64,000 bases of DNA from Heterobilharzia americana (lineage: Eukaryota; Platyhelminthes; Trematoda; Strigeidida; Schistosomatidae). The notes below the pieces were generated by a model. It was not told the origin of the DNA. It ran no database searches and was given only the letters and a program-made list of their open reading frames with translations. The DNA lies in NCBI GenBank assembly GCA_944470555.2, contig OX104130.1, positions 46,099,491-46,163,490 on the forward strand, in the 5' to 3' direction. The position numbers and the translations under genes were made by a program. Below, in pieces: positions 1-12,539 of this stretch; position 1 is the first letter of the stretch, and every line of letters starts with the position of its first letter.

Positions 1-1
1 T

Positions 2-103
2 AGAGATGAAGATGAAGACGCAAAAAAGAATAAATGGAAAGAGATTGGAAATCTAAAATTTGCCGGTGAAGGAAAATTGATACTCTGGTCTAATGATTAT
101 TTC
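2..103 (+). CDS. 3' part of a coding exon, unidentified gene (partial at window edge)
   Basis: The frame starting at base 2 is open for 34 codons and ends exactly at a strong splice donor (GTAAGT at 104-109). The peptide starts with an acidic run (RDEDEDAKKNK) and continues with hydrophobic and aromatic positions (KLILWSNDYF), a composition unlike the surrounding AT-rich noise. I do not recognise the family. The upstream part lies outside the window and no following exon could be found; the presumed intron starts with an RTE fragment about 125 bp downstream. The exon reading rests on the open frame plus the donor only, so it may be chance. Confidence 0.45.
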
Positions 104-228
104 GTAAGTAAAATTTCCTCCCAATGCCACTTTTATTTCCGCGCTCCTTGTAGATAGACAGAGGGTACGCAATCCATTTAAGTCAAGAAAAATTGACTTC
201 AGATTTGAAAAATTGGAAGCATCTTTTA

Positions 229-905
229 GGGAAACTCCTCTTTCATCTATCTAGGCAACACTGTTTCAACGACAGGCGACACAGGCACAGACGAGGATGT
301 CAAAGCCAGCCAGGATCGGAAAGACAGCAAGATAGGCGTTCATTAGCCTGAAACCAGTGTGGAGATCTTCTGCACTCAGTATGTGGAACAAGATCCAGAT
401 TTTCAACACCAACGTCAAGTCACTTCTTCTGTATGGCTCAGATACGTGGCACGTTACGGAAGGCATTTCCAACAAACTACAGACATTCATCAACAATTGC
501 CTACGCTGGCTCGTTACTGAAACTCAGATGGCCAGAATAACGAGAATAAGCAACAAGGAACTCTGGCTGCCTGGCAACGAACCAACCAAGAACTCATCAC
601 TCAACAAATATGCAGAAGGAAGTGGAGATGGATTGGGCATAGACTGAGAAGGCTGACTGGGGACATCACGCGCCAGGCCAGGCCCTCGAGTGGAACCCAG
701 ATGGGAAGCAACGAGTTGGGTGTCCGTGGTGAGGGTGACATGGAGGAGATCGTGCGAGGAGGAAATAAGAGCTTCTGTGCTGTTGTGGAGCCAGGTTCAA
801 AGGACTTGGGAGAACGGAGCGCACTGGAGACGTGCTACTGAAGCCTTATGTTCAATTAGGAACCCAAGGCACAAATAATAAAAGAATGGTAATAATAACA
901 ATAAT
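229..905 (+). mobile_element. RTE-type LINE, 3'-end fragment (decayed)
   Basis: This stretch matches the last ~200 codons and 3' end of the intact RTE at 59763-62970. Shared words include the start of its thumb/C-terminal region near 240-310, WRSSALSM and KIQIFNTNVKSLLLYGS (357-450), SNKLQTFINNCLR (460-500), and a C-terminal piece ending near ATEALCSIRNPR (690-878). It is broken into at least two frames and carries small insertions (for example around 520-600). The 3' end runs into an AAT/AATA-rich tail (880-910), as in the intact copy. It is an old, 5'-truncated, non-functional insertion in the intron that appears to follow base 103. Confidence 0.88.
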
Positions 906-910
906 AAGGA

Positions 911-1930
911 AACATTATTATAGGGAAAGAATTTATAAGCTGATTTATCCGCTAGAATTAGGTGCATACAACACTAAGTTTGATTGGATTTTCTTCCTGG
1001 GTTACCCGAACTTATGGACTTGTTTACTTAATTCACTTTTGAAGTATAAATGCATGTAAGTAAACACTACCATGCAGAGATACGGTTTAATGAAGATGTA
1101 ACCACTGGCTGAAGCATTCGACGCTTGAGGAATGAAACCTGAGTCTACACTTTGCTTCACCCTCCTGAGTTTGGGTAAGTGGATAGTATCATAAATCTTC
1201 ACAAACTAAGCGTGGTCCACAGCCTAATATTAAACCTAGTTGAACTGTTTTGGCAAACGTTAATGACATGGTAGCGTCAGGTTTCTGTAACAGACATTTC
1301 ACTTATATTTATTTCCAACAAAATTTATCACATTTTGCCACTAATGCAGTTACATAGTGACAGTCATATTCAAACTATTTGTTATGTGACTATAGTTTTA
1401 CTGGTTCATACTATTTCGCTTAATGGTTTTATGGTTTAATTGAAAGCGCAGTGTTATCCTAGTTCTATGTCTCAAACAGTTATCGGTTAGAAGTAAAATA
1501 TGAAACACGTATTTCTTTCTTATAGGACATATTAGATAGATTCGTTTTTATTTCAATCTATCATTGTTTCTTCTAAAATTCAAGATCTGCTACTGCTGAT
1601 TTACGGGAATTAATTCATTAGACAATATTGGTGAATGGACTATTCTTGTGATATAGCATATCATAATTGGCTGAAAATACACCATCATAATTTTTATCTT
1701 TCAAGATTAAGATCTATTTGATTTTAAACATATAAGCATCCACATTAATGATTTGTTTTTACTACCACTTAAACCGAGTAGCTTCCAGAAGGTAATGCTG
1801 AGGTCTTTGAAAGAAATGAACCTTTTTTTATTTTCACCTAGGCTATTCTAATAATTCAGCGTTTAAGTTAAAATCACTTAATCTTCTGAATACTCTTAAG
1901 GGTGAATCTTTTAAAAATGAACTCAAATAG
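911..1930. other. AT-rich stretch, nothing recognised
   Basis: No credible ORF, tRNA, tandem array or repeat relationship to other parts of the window was seen. Probably intron or intergenic sequence. Confidence 0.4.
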
Positions 1931-2019
1931 ATGTTAGTTGGTTGGAGGATGTCGACAGGAAGCCCCGGACCTAGGTTTCATGTCTGCTGGCAAGGCATAT
2001 CTGCAACCTCAAAGGAACT

Positions 2020-2100
2020 CATGCTCCCTCTGAGATTCAAACCCATATCATCCAATCTTGAAGTCAGCTGCGTTGTCATTGAACTACTTGGGCCGCAAGG
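2020..2100 (-). repeat. tRNA-derived SINE relic
   Basis: Read on the minus strand, this contains a box A-like GGCCCAAGTAG (near 2095) and, about 50 nt further, a box B-like GGGTTTGAATC (near 2040), the spacing of a tRNA-type internal promoter. The flanking sequence down to about 1930 probably belongs to the same SINE. Schistosome genomes are known to carry very large numbers of tRNA-like SINEs, so this is a pseudogene-like repeat rather than a working tRNA. Confidence 0.5.
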
Positions 2101-2499
2101 AATTTTTGACATAATTTAATCAGGATTCGGGATCAGAAAACATGAAGTTGGTTGCTCTCCAGCGACCAATCAATTTAAAGATGAACTCAATTTAGATTTA
2201 TTTTTAAGCGGGTGATTAAAGTAAATTATGCACATTAGCCTTTTAACATCAGACTTGCTTACTGGTGTGGCCTTCTGTAATCGAAAGTCAACTGAAGTTT
2301 GGTTTTCAGTTCCATATTATAGCTCAATCAGCGGATAGTCACTCTGGTAGCTGAGACATTACAACGGCTGTTTCCGATAGCTTGATCAGTAATGTCGTGC
2401 AAATTACCCGCTAGAAAATCCAAAAGTAGTAACGCCTGCAAGATGAATTTTTTTTATTTGGCTTAATTTTCAGGGTTATTTCTAGATTCTAATATTTAA

Positions 2500-2690
2500 A
2501 AAGCTCAAACTTGACGGTGCTAGGTGCGGTCCCTGGTGAGATCATGGGTGCTCACTGCTAAGGAGTCCCATAACAGGACGAAACAGCTGTCTAGTGCTAA
2601 CAGGTTTCCTATGTTTCTCCAGCTGATCGCAGTCCATGATGAATGCCAACCTGAAATCAAAAAATATATCCCCAAAAACCTCTGAAGTGA
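2500..2690 (+). repeat. SINE carrying a decayed hammerhead ribozyme core (copy 1)
   Basis: The hammerhead-like core is at 2558-2584: CTAAGGA (consensus CUGANGA, so position 3 or 4 is altered), then stem II GTCC (2565-2568) paired with GGAC (2576-2579), then an intact GAAAC (2580-2584). The upstream GGTCCCTGGTGAGATC and downstream CAGGTTTCCTATG... line up with two more copies in this window (32820-33010 and, inverted, 37335-37510). Schistosome SINE-like repeats with active hammerheads are established; this copy has lost a core base and is presumably inactive. Confidence 0.65.
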
Positions 2691-2699
2691 ACACTAATT

Positions 2700-5684
2700 T
2701 ATTGATATTAGAGTACATAACGTTATGCATTCCCCCTCTATGACAAGCACATTAGTCAATGTGGAAAATTTTTACACCCAGTTCTGTAGAAAATGTATAA
2801 AGTATTCTTCTCAGGTGAAATAACTGACCTGTCAGATCAAGCTTTTATTACGATTTGTTCTAAACAATTGGCTTTCTACCTCAATGTTTCAATGTTAACA
2901 ACCAATTGGCTTATATGAGGACATAGTGGCTTCGGTCACGATGACTTTCTTCATAATTCTATAGTAGTGAAGGAAAATAGTAGTATGTGATTATTACATG
3001 CTAGTGAAGAAAAGAAAGCTGATGTATCTAATGTTTAGTTTCATACAAATTACACGTACATGTTACGAGCTTAATTAGTACACCAAAAGGTCTCTGCTGA
3101 CACTAGAATCATGCAATGGGACTGTGATCATTTTAATGTTTTAAGACACTTTTATTCTGGTAACTACAATGAAAGGTAAATCAGTGTTTGTTATGCAAAA
3201 TATCCGTACCAACGTTGTCCTGATAACCTGACACTTTGTCACAGTTTAGCATATTGAAAAGGATAGTGAAGAAGTTAACACTAAATGCTATTCAGTGCCT
3301 AAATGCAGAGCTTTAAAACCATATCAATCAAAACCAATAGTCTGAAGATCCGAAACAATTCTTGAAAAGTCAGATAAAATTCATAGCATGTGAAACTATT
3401 TCACTTGTTAACACCTAAATTGGTTTCACGAAGAATGGTTCTAATCACCCGTTTGCTTCCATGGGCTAGTAACTTTGTCCTAATAATCACCTTCTTAAAA
3501 CAATATTAACTACAATTTCCATAACCTAAATTAGGTAATCAAATTAGTTCGTTAATTACAATCTCATATGGTCGATCATATCCGATCAATAATTTATTTA
3601 AATGTATGAGATTTATTTACTGATTAAACATTCCATTACTTATAAAGGCTTTATTCACTGAAGAATCAATTTACATAAAGCCCCGGAATGCCAGAAATTT
3701 CTTTTGTTACCTCAAGTGAATTTTATAAAATATATTTCATTTGTAATCCATCTGACCACTAATCAACTTTACCAACGATACTAGCTTAAATTTTGACCCT
3801 CCAGTCTATACAATAATTTATACGTTATTCGTTCCAGAAAAATTGTTTACACATAACAACTATTCCAACAATTAAAAGTGTTCACGCTCAGTTTTGATCT
3901 TACCACAAAATGAGCCTATCAGGTAAAATTGACATGCCTGACCAAATGAACAGTGAACTGGAAAAAACTATAGGATACATTGAATCATGTTCGACAAGTT
4001 TCACATACACAAGTCGGTCAACAATGGGTAACCGACGAAGCCATCTTGTCCCTGGTGCTGAAAACTGACCAGTATACAGACTGCCTGCAATGTGATTACT
4101 AAGCTAAGTTTCAAAGTACTTCGGTGCACTGTATCCTGATTTTGGATACTTAGAGTCAATCGATAGGAACCAGCAGATCAAGCTTTGTGTTTGTAGGCAC
4201 TAATCAACAAGGTGCGCCTGAAACCATGAGGGGAACGGGTTCCTCCTCAGTAGAGTGAAAATTCACATTTAAAATATTTGGAGAGTAACAAAGTGGGTGA
4301 AGAAATATTTCTCTTCTACTACCTCCTTCGCACCACAGTGCCTAAGGTTTACCCCTATATGCAAGAAAATGGCTCCTGAGTCCTCGATAACAGTCGCATT
4401 GGACAATCTACACACATGGCTCCACAACAGCATATGAATCGATATTTCCACATACTGGCCAAATCTAAAAGACTTTCATTGAATTTGTCAGAAAACATTG
4501 GGTGATATAGAATACTACTCTCAGCGTTGATCCAAAGCAAGTCGTCTCTAGATAGCTTCATATCCTTTTTGCAGTATGAGTAGTAGAACCATCTTCAAAA
4601 CTTTGATTCATATGAAGGATCACTTTGGTCCTTTCTTGGTATCGAGTGTCTGTTCTGCAAACTATCCACAAGACAGTTTGTCATTATTGAGTCAGTCAGT
4701 ATCCCGTAGTGATTCTATCCTTCTGTCTATAAATCACGCCACTGAATGCAAACTGAACATTGATCGTGCATCTAAGTAACGGTTTTGTAAAGTGGGGGGG
4801 TAGGAATTGTCTGTATCCAGTGGTCACGATGACATCCTTCATGTATCTGCATACAAAAGAAAGTTCTGGTGAGCGGAAAACTAAAGGAAAGTGACTTGAC
4901 ATCAAGCGATATCGTACTTTTGTGAGATACATTGGCGTTTATTATGCAGTCAGTAAATTCAAAAGTGACATGTAGAAAGTGTGTGAAAATCCATGTTCTC
5001 ATTGCCGTATCAGTTCAGTCACCGATTTTATAAATGGATGTTAAAGAGATTAAGATGTTGACAATTGGACAAAAGGGTTATGAACTGTTGGCAGCCCATA
5101 CAGACATGGTTTGGATACCATCAATGCCTCAGTACAATGCAAAAGATCCAAAGCGTCTTCATACTAGTGCATAGCACATGGAGCAATCAAAGTGCAACGA
5201 AGATCTGGTAATAAGATGTCCGTAGAAGGATTCGTAGTCCCCATCCTTGCATCAGAAAGCCTACACGGCTCTTTTTTCTGAAGATAACAATTATTTTATT
5301 GGTCCAGATTATTGAAGAATAAGTGTCTCAATGTGGGTTCATAATCAATATCCTTGCCCTTATGTAGGTGCTTGAAAATAGTCACATTTATTACAGGTCA
5401 TAGTGCTTTTTTCTTGACATTGTCGCTGGCTGCTTTTAATCCTCTTAGGAGAGCTTTACCATAGGATTGCTGTCCGGAAACTTATCCACATCCTGAAAAT
5501 CTTATAAAAATACAGTTTAGGTGGAATAATAACGCTGAACCGTATTTCCCTATTACTGTCCTCAAGTAGCCGTAGGACCAGGTAGTATTTCCTGAATTTT
5601 CCATTCTTCCTCAGTCTCATAATCAGTTCTATTCCTGAGAAAGTTCTGAAAAGGATGGTGACAGCTATGTGTTCTGGTTACTTT
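2700..5684. other. AT-rich stretch, nothing recognised
   Basis: Only short open frames of shadow quality are present. There are no convincing splice-bounded exons, transposon motifs or tandem repeats. It could be intronic or intergenic, or hold transposon remains too old to read by eye. Confidence 0.35.
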
Positions 5685-5855
5685 GAGAAAACTTTATCGA
5701 TCTTTATTCTACGTGTAATATCCTCTTTTTACATTATGATAAAAAATTTTCAACCAGTTGGCAGTCAGTGTCAGTCTGTACGCCGATCACATCCTGAGAA
5801 TGACATAGGAGACCACATTGAACCTAAATGAACATCATTTTAAAACTGTTTCACC
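5685..5855 (+). repeat. Dispersed repeat, plus-strand copy of an inverted pair
   Basis: This matches the reverse complement of about 8895-9075. Shared blocks include CTACGTGTAATATCCTCTT, ATGATAAAAA, and TACGCCGATCACATCCTGAG (5780-5799). Both copies can encode the same peptide words (FNQLAVSV, YADHILRM), so they are probably remains of one coding mobile element. The copies are old: substitutions and small indels separate them. Confidence 0.7.
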
Positions 5856-6049
5856 AAGAAAAAAGCCTATGAATTATGCCTGCTTTATCGTTCATAAGGT
5901 AAAGATACAATTATTACATCTTTTTCTTAGATAAGCGGCTTACAGAAGTTTAAAGGTTGCACTGAGTGGAGCAGAGACTGGCTGATATAGCTCAAAGTCG
6001 ATCACAGTGCAACAGATATATATATATCCAAACATTATCTTCCTCATCA

Positions 6050-6220
6050 ATGTTCTCTCATTATTTCTTGCTCTCCTTTATTACTTTCTACTACTTTTGA
6101 CCACATCTATCTCTATTTTTTATCTTTTCTCTCAGCGTAATCTCGTTTGATTTGACGGTATGAAGTGTGACAGCTTGGATCGTTAGATAGCCACACCAGG
6201 TTCAGTTTCCATTTTGTCTA
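6050..6220 (-). mobile_element. Possible LINE 5'-UTR scrap (RTE family A)
   Basis: A pyrimidine-rich stretch is followed by GAAGTGTGACAGCTTGGATC, which resembles the reverse complement of the leader found at the 5' end of the RTE family A copies near 25100, 43540 and 39600. Only the leader is recognisable; no coding part follows. A (TA) run is at 6018-6029. Confidence 0.4.
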
Positions 6221-8894
6221 TCTGTCTACATCGAATTCCTGCTACTGAGACTAAGAACTATACATGTCTATGTATCTAAAGTAGTTTTCCATACGCTTCT
6301 TTTTCAATTACCTAATCAAAGAAAGCCCAATAAATTCGCTTGTCACTTTAGAGTATCATACAGCATGCCAGCCGATCGAGTGCATAATCTTCCATTACTT
6401 GTTCCATTCAAATTTGAGAGAAAAAAGAAAAAGAAACTATCCAATTACAGTCCTCTTCCAGGAGAATCCCGACGACAAAATTCTTCATTATTAGGTCCTT
6501 TATTTATAATATCCACTACAGTGGAACAAACTAAATATTTTGTTTTTCTGAAACACATGTTCATTTTCTGTAAATCTTTTTTACTAAGTTGTACGATTAT
6601 TGTACGGAATAATAGATTTTTCTAATAAAACGTTGCTCAGTAAGGCTCACTCCAAATGTGGCCTACTCATTAAAACTCCAACAAACCCATTTACATCCAA
6701 GTCTTTTATAGGTACTGGATTACGATTCAGTTATTAATTGTCGAGGAATGATTAACTTGATAACAGCTTTGATCATGAGTTTTTTCAAGACGAATTTCAA
6801 AAACTTCTGATAAGAAATCATGACCTGTGAGATAAAACAAATCGAAGGTGAGAACGGAAGTTTAGTGTTCTTTTCACTGTAATATCTTTTAAAGCAATAA
6901 GAGACAGCAGTTTTACAAAAAATGTTACATGGTGGAAGTCTTAAAATCAGCATAAATTTCATCGACTATTTAATTGTGACAGCTATTTCAGAGTGGCACA
7001 GACGCTTGATAGTGTGAAGTTGAAATGGTTGACCACTAGTTTTTTTAAATGATACAGATCAGGATAAAGAAACTTTATGCGCTTTTATAGATGCCGTGGT
7101 TGTGCTAAGTACCGGTGTAACAATTTTGCAGCTGCAACAACAAATAAAATCCTCGTGAAGTAGAACTTCAGAATTACAAAATGTTTCATTCTCAAGGTAA
7201 GTTGATATAAGCTACTGTTGGTCGGAGACGTGTCAGAGATATGACGGTGTTGTGGGTGCTACTAATAAGAATGCATATAAGTAGTATATGTTGAGAAGTC
7301 AGCAGAAGTCATAGGCAATTGTCAGTGATAGGTTAATATTCTGCACAGAGAGATACAAGAGATAACGTGCACCTATCAAGAGCAAAGCGCGATAGAAGAA
7401 GAAGAGGAAATGAAACACATTGTCCAAATGAGTATTTCAGTCGAGACGTTACAGTATTTCATCAGTAATGTACAAAGTGCCATAACAGACATTCCTTCGC
7501 GTTTCATCCTTTACCATTTTCTTACAATGATAAAAATGATGGATTTCAAAACAACTATGTGCTTATCTGTACTAAATATTTCACTTATTTAGTTTACTTG
7601 CCAAGAAGGGTTGTAACTGATACTCTAATCACATTTCGTACATGCTTAGTAGTTAAACGCGAACAAAGAAGTATGAATTCTCCTGTCTTTCATTTACCAT
7701 CATATTTAAAACTACATAGATGAAAGTTGAGCTTAACTCACCGTTCTTCAGGCACATATATCTTATATCTTTCGTACAAAAGCAACATTTTTTCTTAATG
7801 ATCCTTATAACCTACGATTTACCTTTAGGTTGTGTAAACAATAAGTTGAAGAAATATTCTACTTCATGAAGGTCAGCATTTCATTTCAACAGAAGAATAA
7901 TCTTGTTTCAATAAATTTATATCTTACTTTCATGCTTATGTAATCCAACTGAGGTAATCCGCAAAGGCAGTTCAGAATAACAGAGATACAGAAGTCTGTG
8001 GTAGACTGATATTTTAAAGGATACTTAGAAATGTTGAAACAATCCTCAGTATCAAAACTTAGTAGAAAAGCACATTAACATATAAGAGAAAAATGTCCTT
8101 TTTGAGGAACTCCTCTAGTTGAAAGAGACCATGGTAACAATTGTATATTCTTGTTGAAACGTGATTTCCAAGCTAGTAAAAGGGAGTTGTTTGAATATTC
8201 AGAGAATTATCCTTACTCTTAGACGTAATATACACATAAAGAATTGATAGTGTATTAACAGAAGTCAAAAAGTGTGACTGGATTTATCTCAATATAAATG
8301 ACTTCCCTATTTAAACATCCCACGAATGCTGGTTGATATGCTTTTTACCTCAGTTTCAGACTCGCCAGTGTTGAGCATTCCGAATAGTTCAGTATTTTTT
8401 TATTCAGGATCATCATTCTTGTCTGTGGTAAATGTCTTTCAATTTGAGATACACAATAGTAAAGGGTAACATTAATCAGCTATTTTAAGTTGCTAATATC
8501 ATGTAACGCAATCGCAGAGTCAGCAAACAGAGTTTCTCATGTTGGTATTCATCATGGACTGATATCAGTTGGACAGCCATTAAAAGCTTGGGAGCATTGA
8601 ATAGCTACTTCGTCAAATTATCTAACTCCTCTGCAGTGCTCATTCATGAACTTCGTCAAAGACGGAACTCAGGACTTCCATGCTGCGTAGCCAGGAATTT
8701 GCCATTGATCCGCCGTGTCAAAATCCAATGGTCCATATTTTCATACTTCAGTCACTTCGTAGCATAACATGACCGTCGTCGAATGCTGTTGATAAATACT
8801 TGTTCTCACGTTTGACTTGGTTTGCCTCAACGGTCTTGTCTTCTTGCTCCCACCAATTTCCGTTAAGGGAAATTCAGTGTGTGATTTTAAACGT
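6221..8894. other. AT-rich stretch between the inverted repeat copies, nothing recognised
   Basis: No gene or element was recognised. The stretch is bounded by the inverted repeat pair at 5685-5855 and 8895-9075, so it might be the interior of, or an insertion into, a larger decayed element; no internal coding motif supports this. Confidence 0.3.
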
Positions 8895-9075
8895 TGTTTT
8901 ACTGTGATATGAATATTTTCTTTTGAATTGCTATTTCATGAAGATTAACTCGTTCGTACATCATTCTCAGGATGTGATCGGCGTACCGACGGACACTAAC
9001 TGCGAATTGGTTGAAACTTTTTATCATAAAGCAAGAAGAGGATATTACACGTAGAATGGAGTTCAATAAACCTTG
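8895..9075 (-). repeat. Dispersed repeat, minus-strand copy of an inverted pair
   Basis: The partner of 5685-5855. The minus strand has an open frame with FNQFAVSVRRYADHILRMM, paralleling the plus-strand words in the other copy. The surrounding 74-codon minus-strand open frame (9123 down to 8899) is the best preserved part of the element. Family not identified. Confidence 0.65.
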
Positions 9076-9712
9076 TCTAGCTCTGAAATATGACTTCAAA
9101 TTTACATACATGTCCAGATACACTATAGCCTATTTATAATTCTCGACACTGCAGATCCACCTGCGTCAGACAGTGCGAAAATATCAGGAGTTAACGCGAA
9201 GTATATATTAAGATATTCTATTGGTCAACGAGCGAGCAAAATGTTTTTATCAATACAACTAAAGAAAAATGTTCAATGAGTGAAATATTAGGCTACATTA
9301 GTCGCTCCTCAGAATACAGATATAAGAGGGGATATCTGTGTTCGATATAAAATGTTATGAGAAAGTTAAATTTATTTTGAAGGTATTCAAAACATGGAAG
9401 GAATGTTAAAGATATTTGTTATCAGGATGAAAACTGATTGGAAGAGTGTTTATATAAAAATCAAGTGTAGGATAATCAAAACATTAAAATTGATGTACCA
9501 AAGTAATAATATACCCAGAGATAAAAAAAGTTAACAACCAAAATCATATTATCTGGAACATTGTTAAGAAATAAAAGGTTCGGAAGTCCCTTGTGCCCGA
9601 TAAAAAATATTTTCGTGCATGCAAAAACGTCTAACAAAATCATCTGGTCATGTTTTCAAAAAGGTAATGAGCAAAAAACGGTGATAATGTTACTAGGGTA
9701 TTGGTTTTCTTA

Positions 9713-10060
9713 AAGGTAAATTGTCTGAAAATAACGTCTTGGCCAACGGACTCCTCTTCCGGATCTTGTGGTCCGGTTACTGTCGTTAGTATTGGGTGAT
9801 TCCGATGCTGCTGTTTCCGTCCTGACGGTGGTTTTTGGTGTTTCCGGTTGCTTCACTGTGAGTTCAGGCTTCGTATCCATGACATCTGGTTCCACAAACG
9901 CTGGCTTGTTTCTGACCGTTTCTCGTCTACCCAAGCGCTCGACCGTGACAACTTTATCTCATTTACCAATTACCTTGAAATGTCCCTCATACGGGGGCTG
10001 TAGGGGTTTTCGTACGCCGTCGTGTCGAACAAAAATGTGAGTGCAGTTTGAGATGCACTG
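9713..10060 (-). pseudogene. Gypsy pol C-terminus (after integrase)
   Basis: The minus-strand frame contains PPYEGHFKVIGK near 10000-9960, resembling the GPY/F-type module after the integrase core. It continues into a polar tail ending RTTRSGRGVRWPRRYF just before the stop at about 9710. The TRSGR-V-WP-RY ending is typical of gypsy-type pol C-termini in flukes. Confidence 0.75.
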
Positions 10061-10139
10061 AGGTACGTAAACTTGGTTGCCTCGGTATCATGGGGGCTGA
10101 GGTTGAAGTGTGCTCATGTGTCACCGTAGTTGTTGCACA

Positions 10140-10660
10140 CAGTTAGTCAAGTCCGGTGGAACGTCTGTTGCTGGGTTAAAATACTCTCCTGGCAATCGTA
10201 AAGTAGTTCCATAAACTAACTCAGCAGTACAACAGCCAATGTCCTGCTTGACACTCGAACGTATACCAAGGAGTACTAGTGGTAATTTGTCACTCCACTT
10301 GTCATCAGTCCTACTACCATCAGCGATGCTTTTAGTTGTCGATGGAACCTTTCAACAATATCTATGGATGCAGGATGGTACGCAGCGATTCTTATGCGCT
10401 TGGTCCCGAGAATTTCAGTGAACTGTTGAAATAAAGCATTCCGGAACTGCGCGCCTCTGTCTGCGGTGATGACACTTGGGACACCAAAGTTAGAAATCCA
10501 GTGCTGGATGATATTTCTCGCTACTGTTTCGGTAGATATATCCTGAAGAGGTATTTTTATCTCGTGAATCGGTCTACATATGTTAAAGTGTGGCTGAAAC
10601 CATTTGACGGAGGTAGTGGTCCAGCGATGTCAACATGTATATGGTAAAATCTGTCACCTG
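10140..10660 (-). pseudogene. Gypsy integrase core, broken
   Basis: On the minus strand the conserved start HIHVDIAGPLPPS is followed by LTYVDRFTR (10658-10560), the first catalytic Asp region of a retroviral-type integrase. Further on, WSDKLPLVLLGIRSSVK and AELVYGTTLRLPGE (10300-10190) mark the end of the core. Several in-frame stops lie between. Confidence 0.82.
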
Positions 10661-10929
10661 GTGCGGGAAATCCTCCAGTACGTGAAAGAGTAGGTCTTTG
10701 CACTTTTCATCGCTGGTAAGCTGAACAAGCTCTGGACCACTATCGAAGGTCTATGGCCAGACGTATCGGTCAGTAATCGCCTTTATCGTAGCTCGAATAC
10801 CAGGATATGAAATGCCATGCGTCTTAGAAAAGACGAATCATCTCATTGACAAAGGCACAAATGGGTGTGGTTTACTTTTTGATACATCACAGGTGATGGA
10901 TACAGAGTCAACAAGCGCCATCTCTTCAA

Positions 10930-11400
10930 GAGGTAATCAGGCGTTCGCATTGTCTTTCAAATGTTTCAAGTCCTCATCCGTCACCTGAGACTTTGCCATT
11001 TCTGCTAGGTTAATATGGCCACGTTCTAAGACGTTTGCGTACATACGAGACAAAGCATCAGCTGCCTCATTTCCGTTGCCTCTGACATACCTTATATATG
11101 AAGTAAATTTGAAATAAATTCTAAATTTCGAATTTCTCACGGCGAGTAGTAGTCATGCTTTGAGTCAGTTGCTTTCATGACTGGCTTATGGTTGGTAATT
11201 ACTATAAATACGTCCCTTCGAGCATACACCTGAAATGCTTGGTGGCTGAGTAAATCACCAGTAGGTCTCTGCCGAATGTACTGTATCGCGATTGAGAAGC
11301 ATTAGGTCGGTTCGGGAGGAAAGCTAATGGTTCCCACTAACCGTGAAAGAACTGTTTGATTGCTGCACCTACCGCAACATTTGAGGCATCTGTCATAATT
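10930..11400 (-). pseudogene. Gypsy RNase H, broken
   Basis: The minus strand encodes a hydrophobic stretch with YIRYVRGNGNEAADALSRMY (11100-11035), the hallmark end of the gypsy RNase H domain (the usual final catalytic Asp is in ADALSR). The upstream part, including a HKPVMKATDSK-like word at about 11190-11160, is out of frame. Confidence 0.8.
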
Positions 11401-11579
11401 GCTAGTGGTGCTTCTGAATCACGACGAAAGGGAAGTTTCAGAACTCGGATTCAGCTTCAGTTTGCAAGAAGCATCATGATACGCTTGGGTCATGTGGAAC
11501 ATTTTGGCTGGTCCTTGCAACAAATCTGTCAGCAGTTTTGCTACTTCAGCACATTTAGGTATGAAACGTCGATAGAAGT

Positions 11580-12110
11580 TTATTAATCCCAGAAATCTTC
11601 GCAGCTTTTGAAACGAGTCCGGAACGGGATATCCTCGAGTTGCACCTGCTGCCTGAGGAACCGGTTTAACACCGTCAACATTAACAATGTGACCCGAAAC
11701 CTGTGGGGATTTTTTGCCACATTCGCACTTCTGCGGATTGATTGTAACGCCATATTCGATAGAACAGCGTCCACAGATGTTGCAGGTGCTCTATTTCAGA
11801 TGCGCCAGCTACTATTAGGTCATCTATGTATGCATCGACGAAAGGTAATCCATGAAGTACCTGTTCTATAAATCTTCAGAACGTTCGAGCAGCACTTGTC
11901 AAAGCGAACGGCATATGAATAAATTCGAGTAGTCCGAACGGGGGTAGTGATGGCCGCCTTAGGAACATCATTGGGCTCCACAGGAATGTGGTAGTAAGCT
12001 TGCATGAGGTCAGTCATGGAAAAAACATTCACTTTTGTCATGGAGTTCATAAAATCATGTGCGTGAGGAACTGGGTGCTTATCAGGGACCGTACGCTTAT
12101 TCAAGGCTCA
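11580..12110 (-). pseudogene. Gypsy reverse transcriptase, broken
   Basis: The minus strand encodes PVPHAHDFM, VFSMTDLMQAYYHIPV (motif A region, catalytic Asp in MTDL) and AAITTP around 12080-11945. Further down, FVDAYIDDLIV (about 11845-11812) carries an intact YIDD motif. A frameshift separates the two halves near 11930-11850. Confidence 0.85.
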
Positions 12111-12139
12111 TTAATCACTGCAAGGCCATGACCAGTGGT

Positions 12140-12360
12140 TCGTAGTGTTAAACGAAATCCACGCCAATGATAGGCGATGATATGTCAACGATGACCGATG
12201 GTGTATGAAAGCCAATATCTGGGATCAAAATTCTGGTCCCATATGTAGCAATAGCAGATCCATTTGCCTCTCGTAGTACCAAGGTCGGGTTGGGATTGCG
12301 TTTTTCGGAAGGTGTGGGTGGGATCACGCTCAGTTCCGCAGTCGTCACTGATCGTCGGCC
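12140..12360 (-). pseudogene. Gypsy aspartic protease C-terminal part
   Basis: The minus-strand frame has LVLREANGSAIATYGTR followed by FVIVDI-like and PIIGVDFV words (12290-12150). The flap and the I-I/L-G-D-F block fit a pol-encoded retropepsin; the N-terminal D-T/S-G motif was not found in frame. It directly precedes the RT in the element. Confidence 0.65.
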
Positions 12361-12539
12361 TTTCTGTTTCCCAATGAAAAGGTTTTCAAATCACATGGTA
12401 ACAAACGACGACGTGCTTTACTGCCAAGCTTCTTGTGATACCACCACGTGCTACTTTTAGACGTAACCCTACTCGTGGTCTTACCACGACTGCGGGATCT
12501 GCTTCTATAGAACTTCGGTGACCGTTGGTTTAACTGCGA

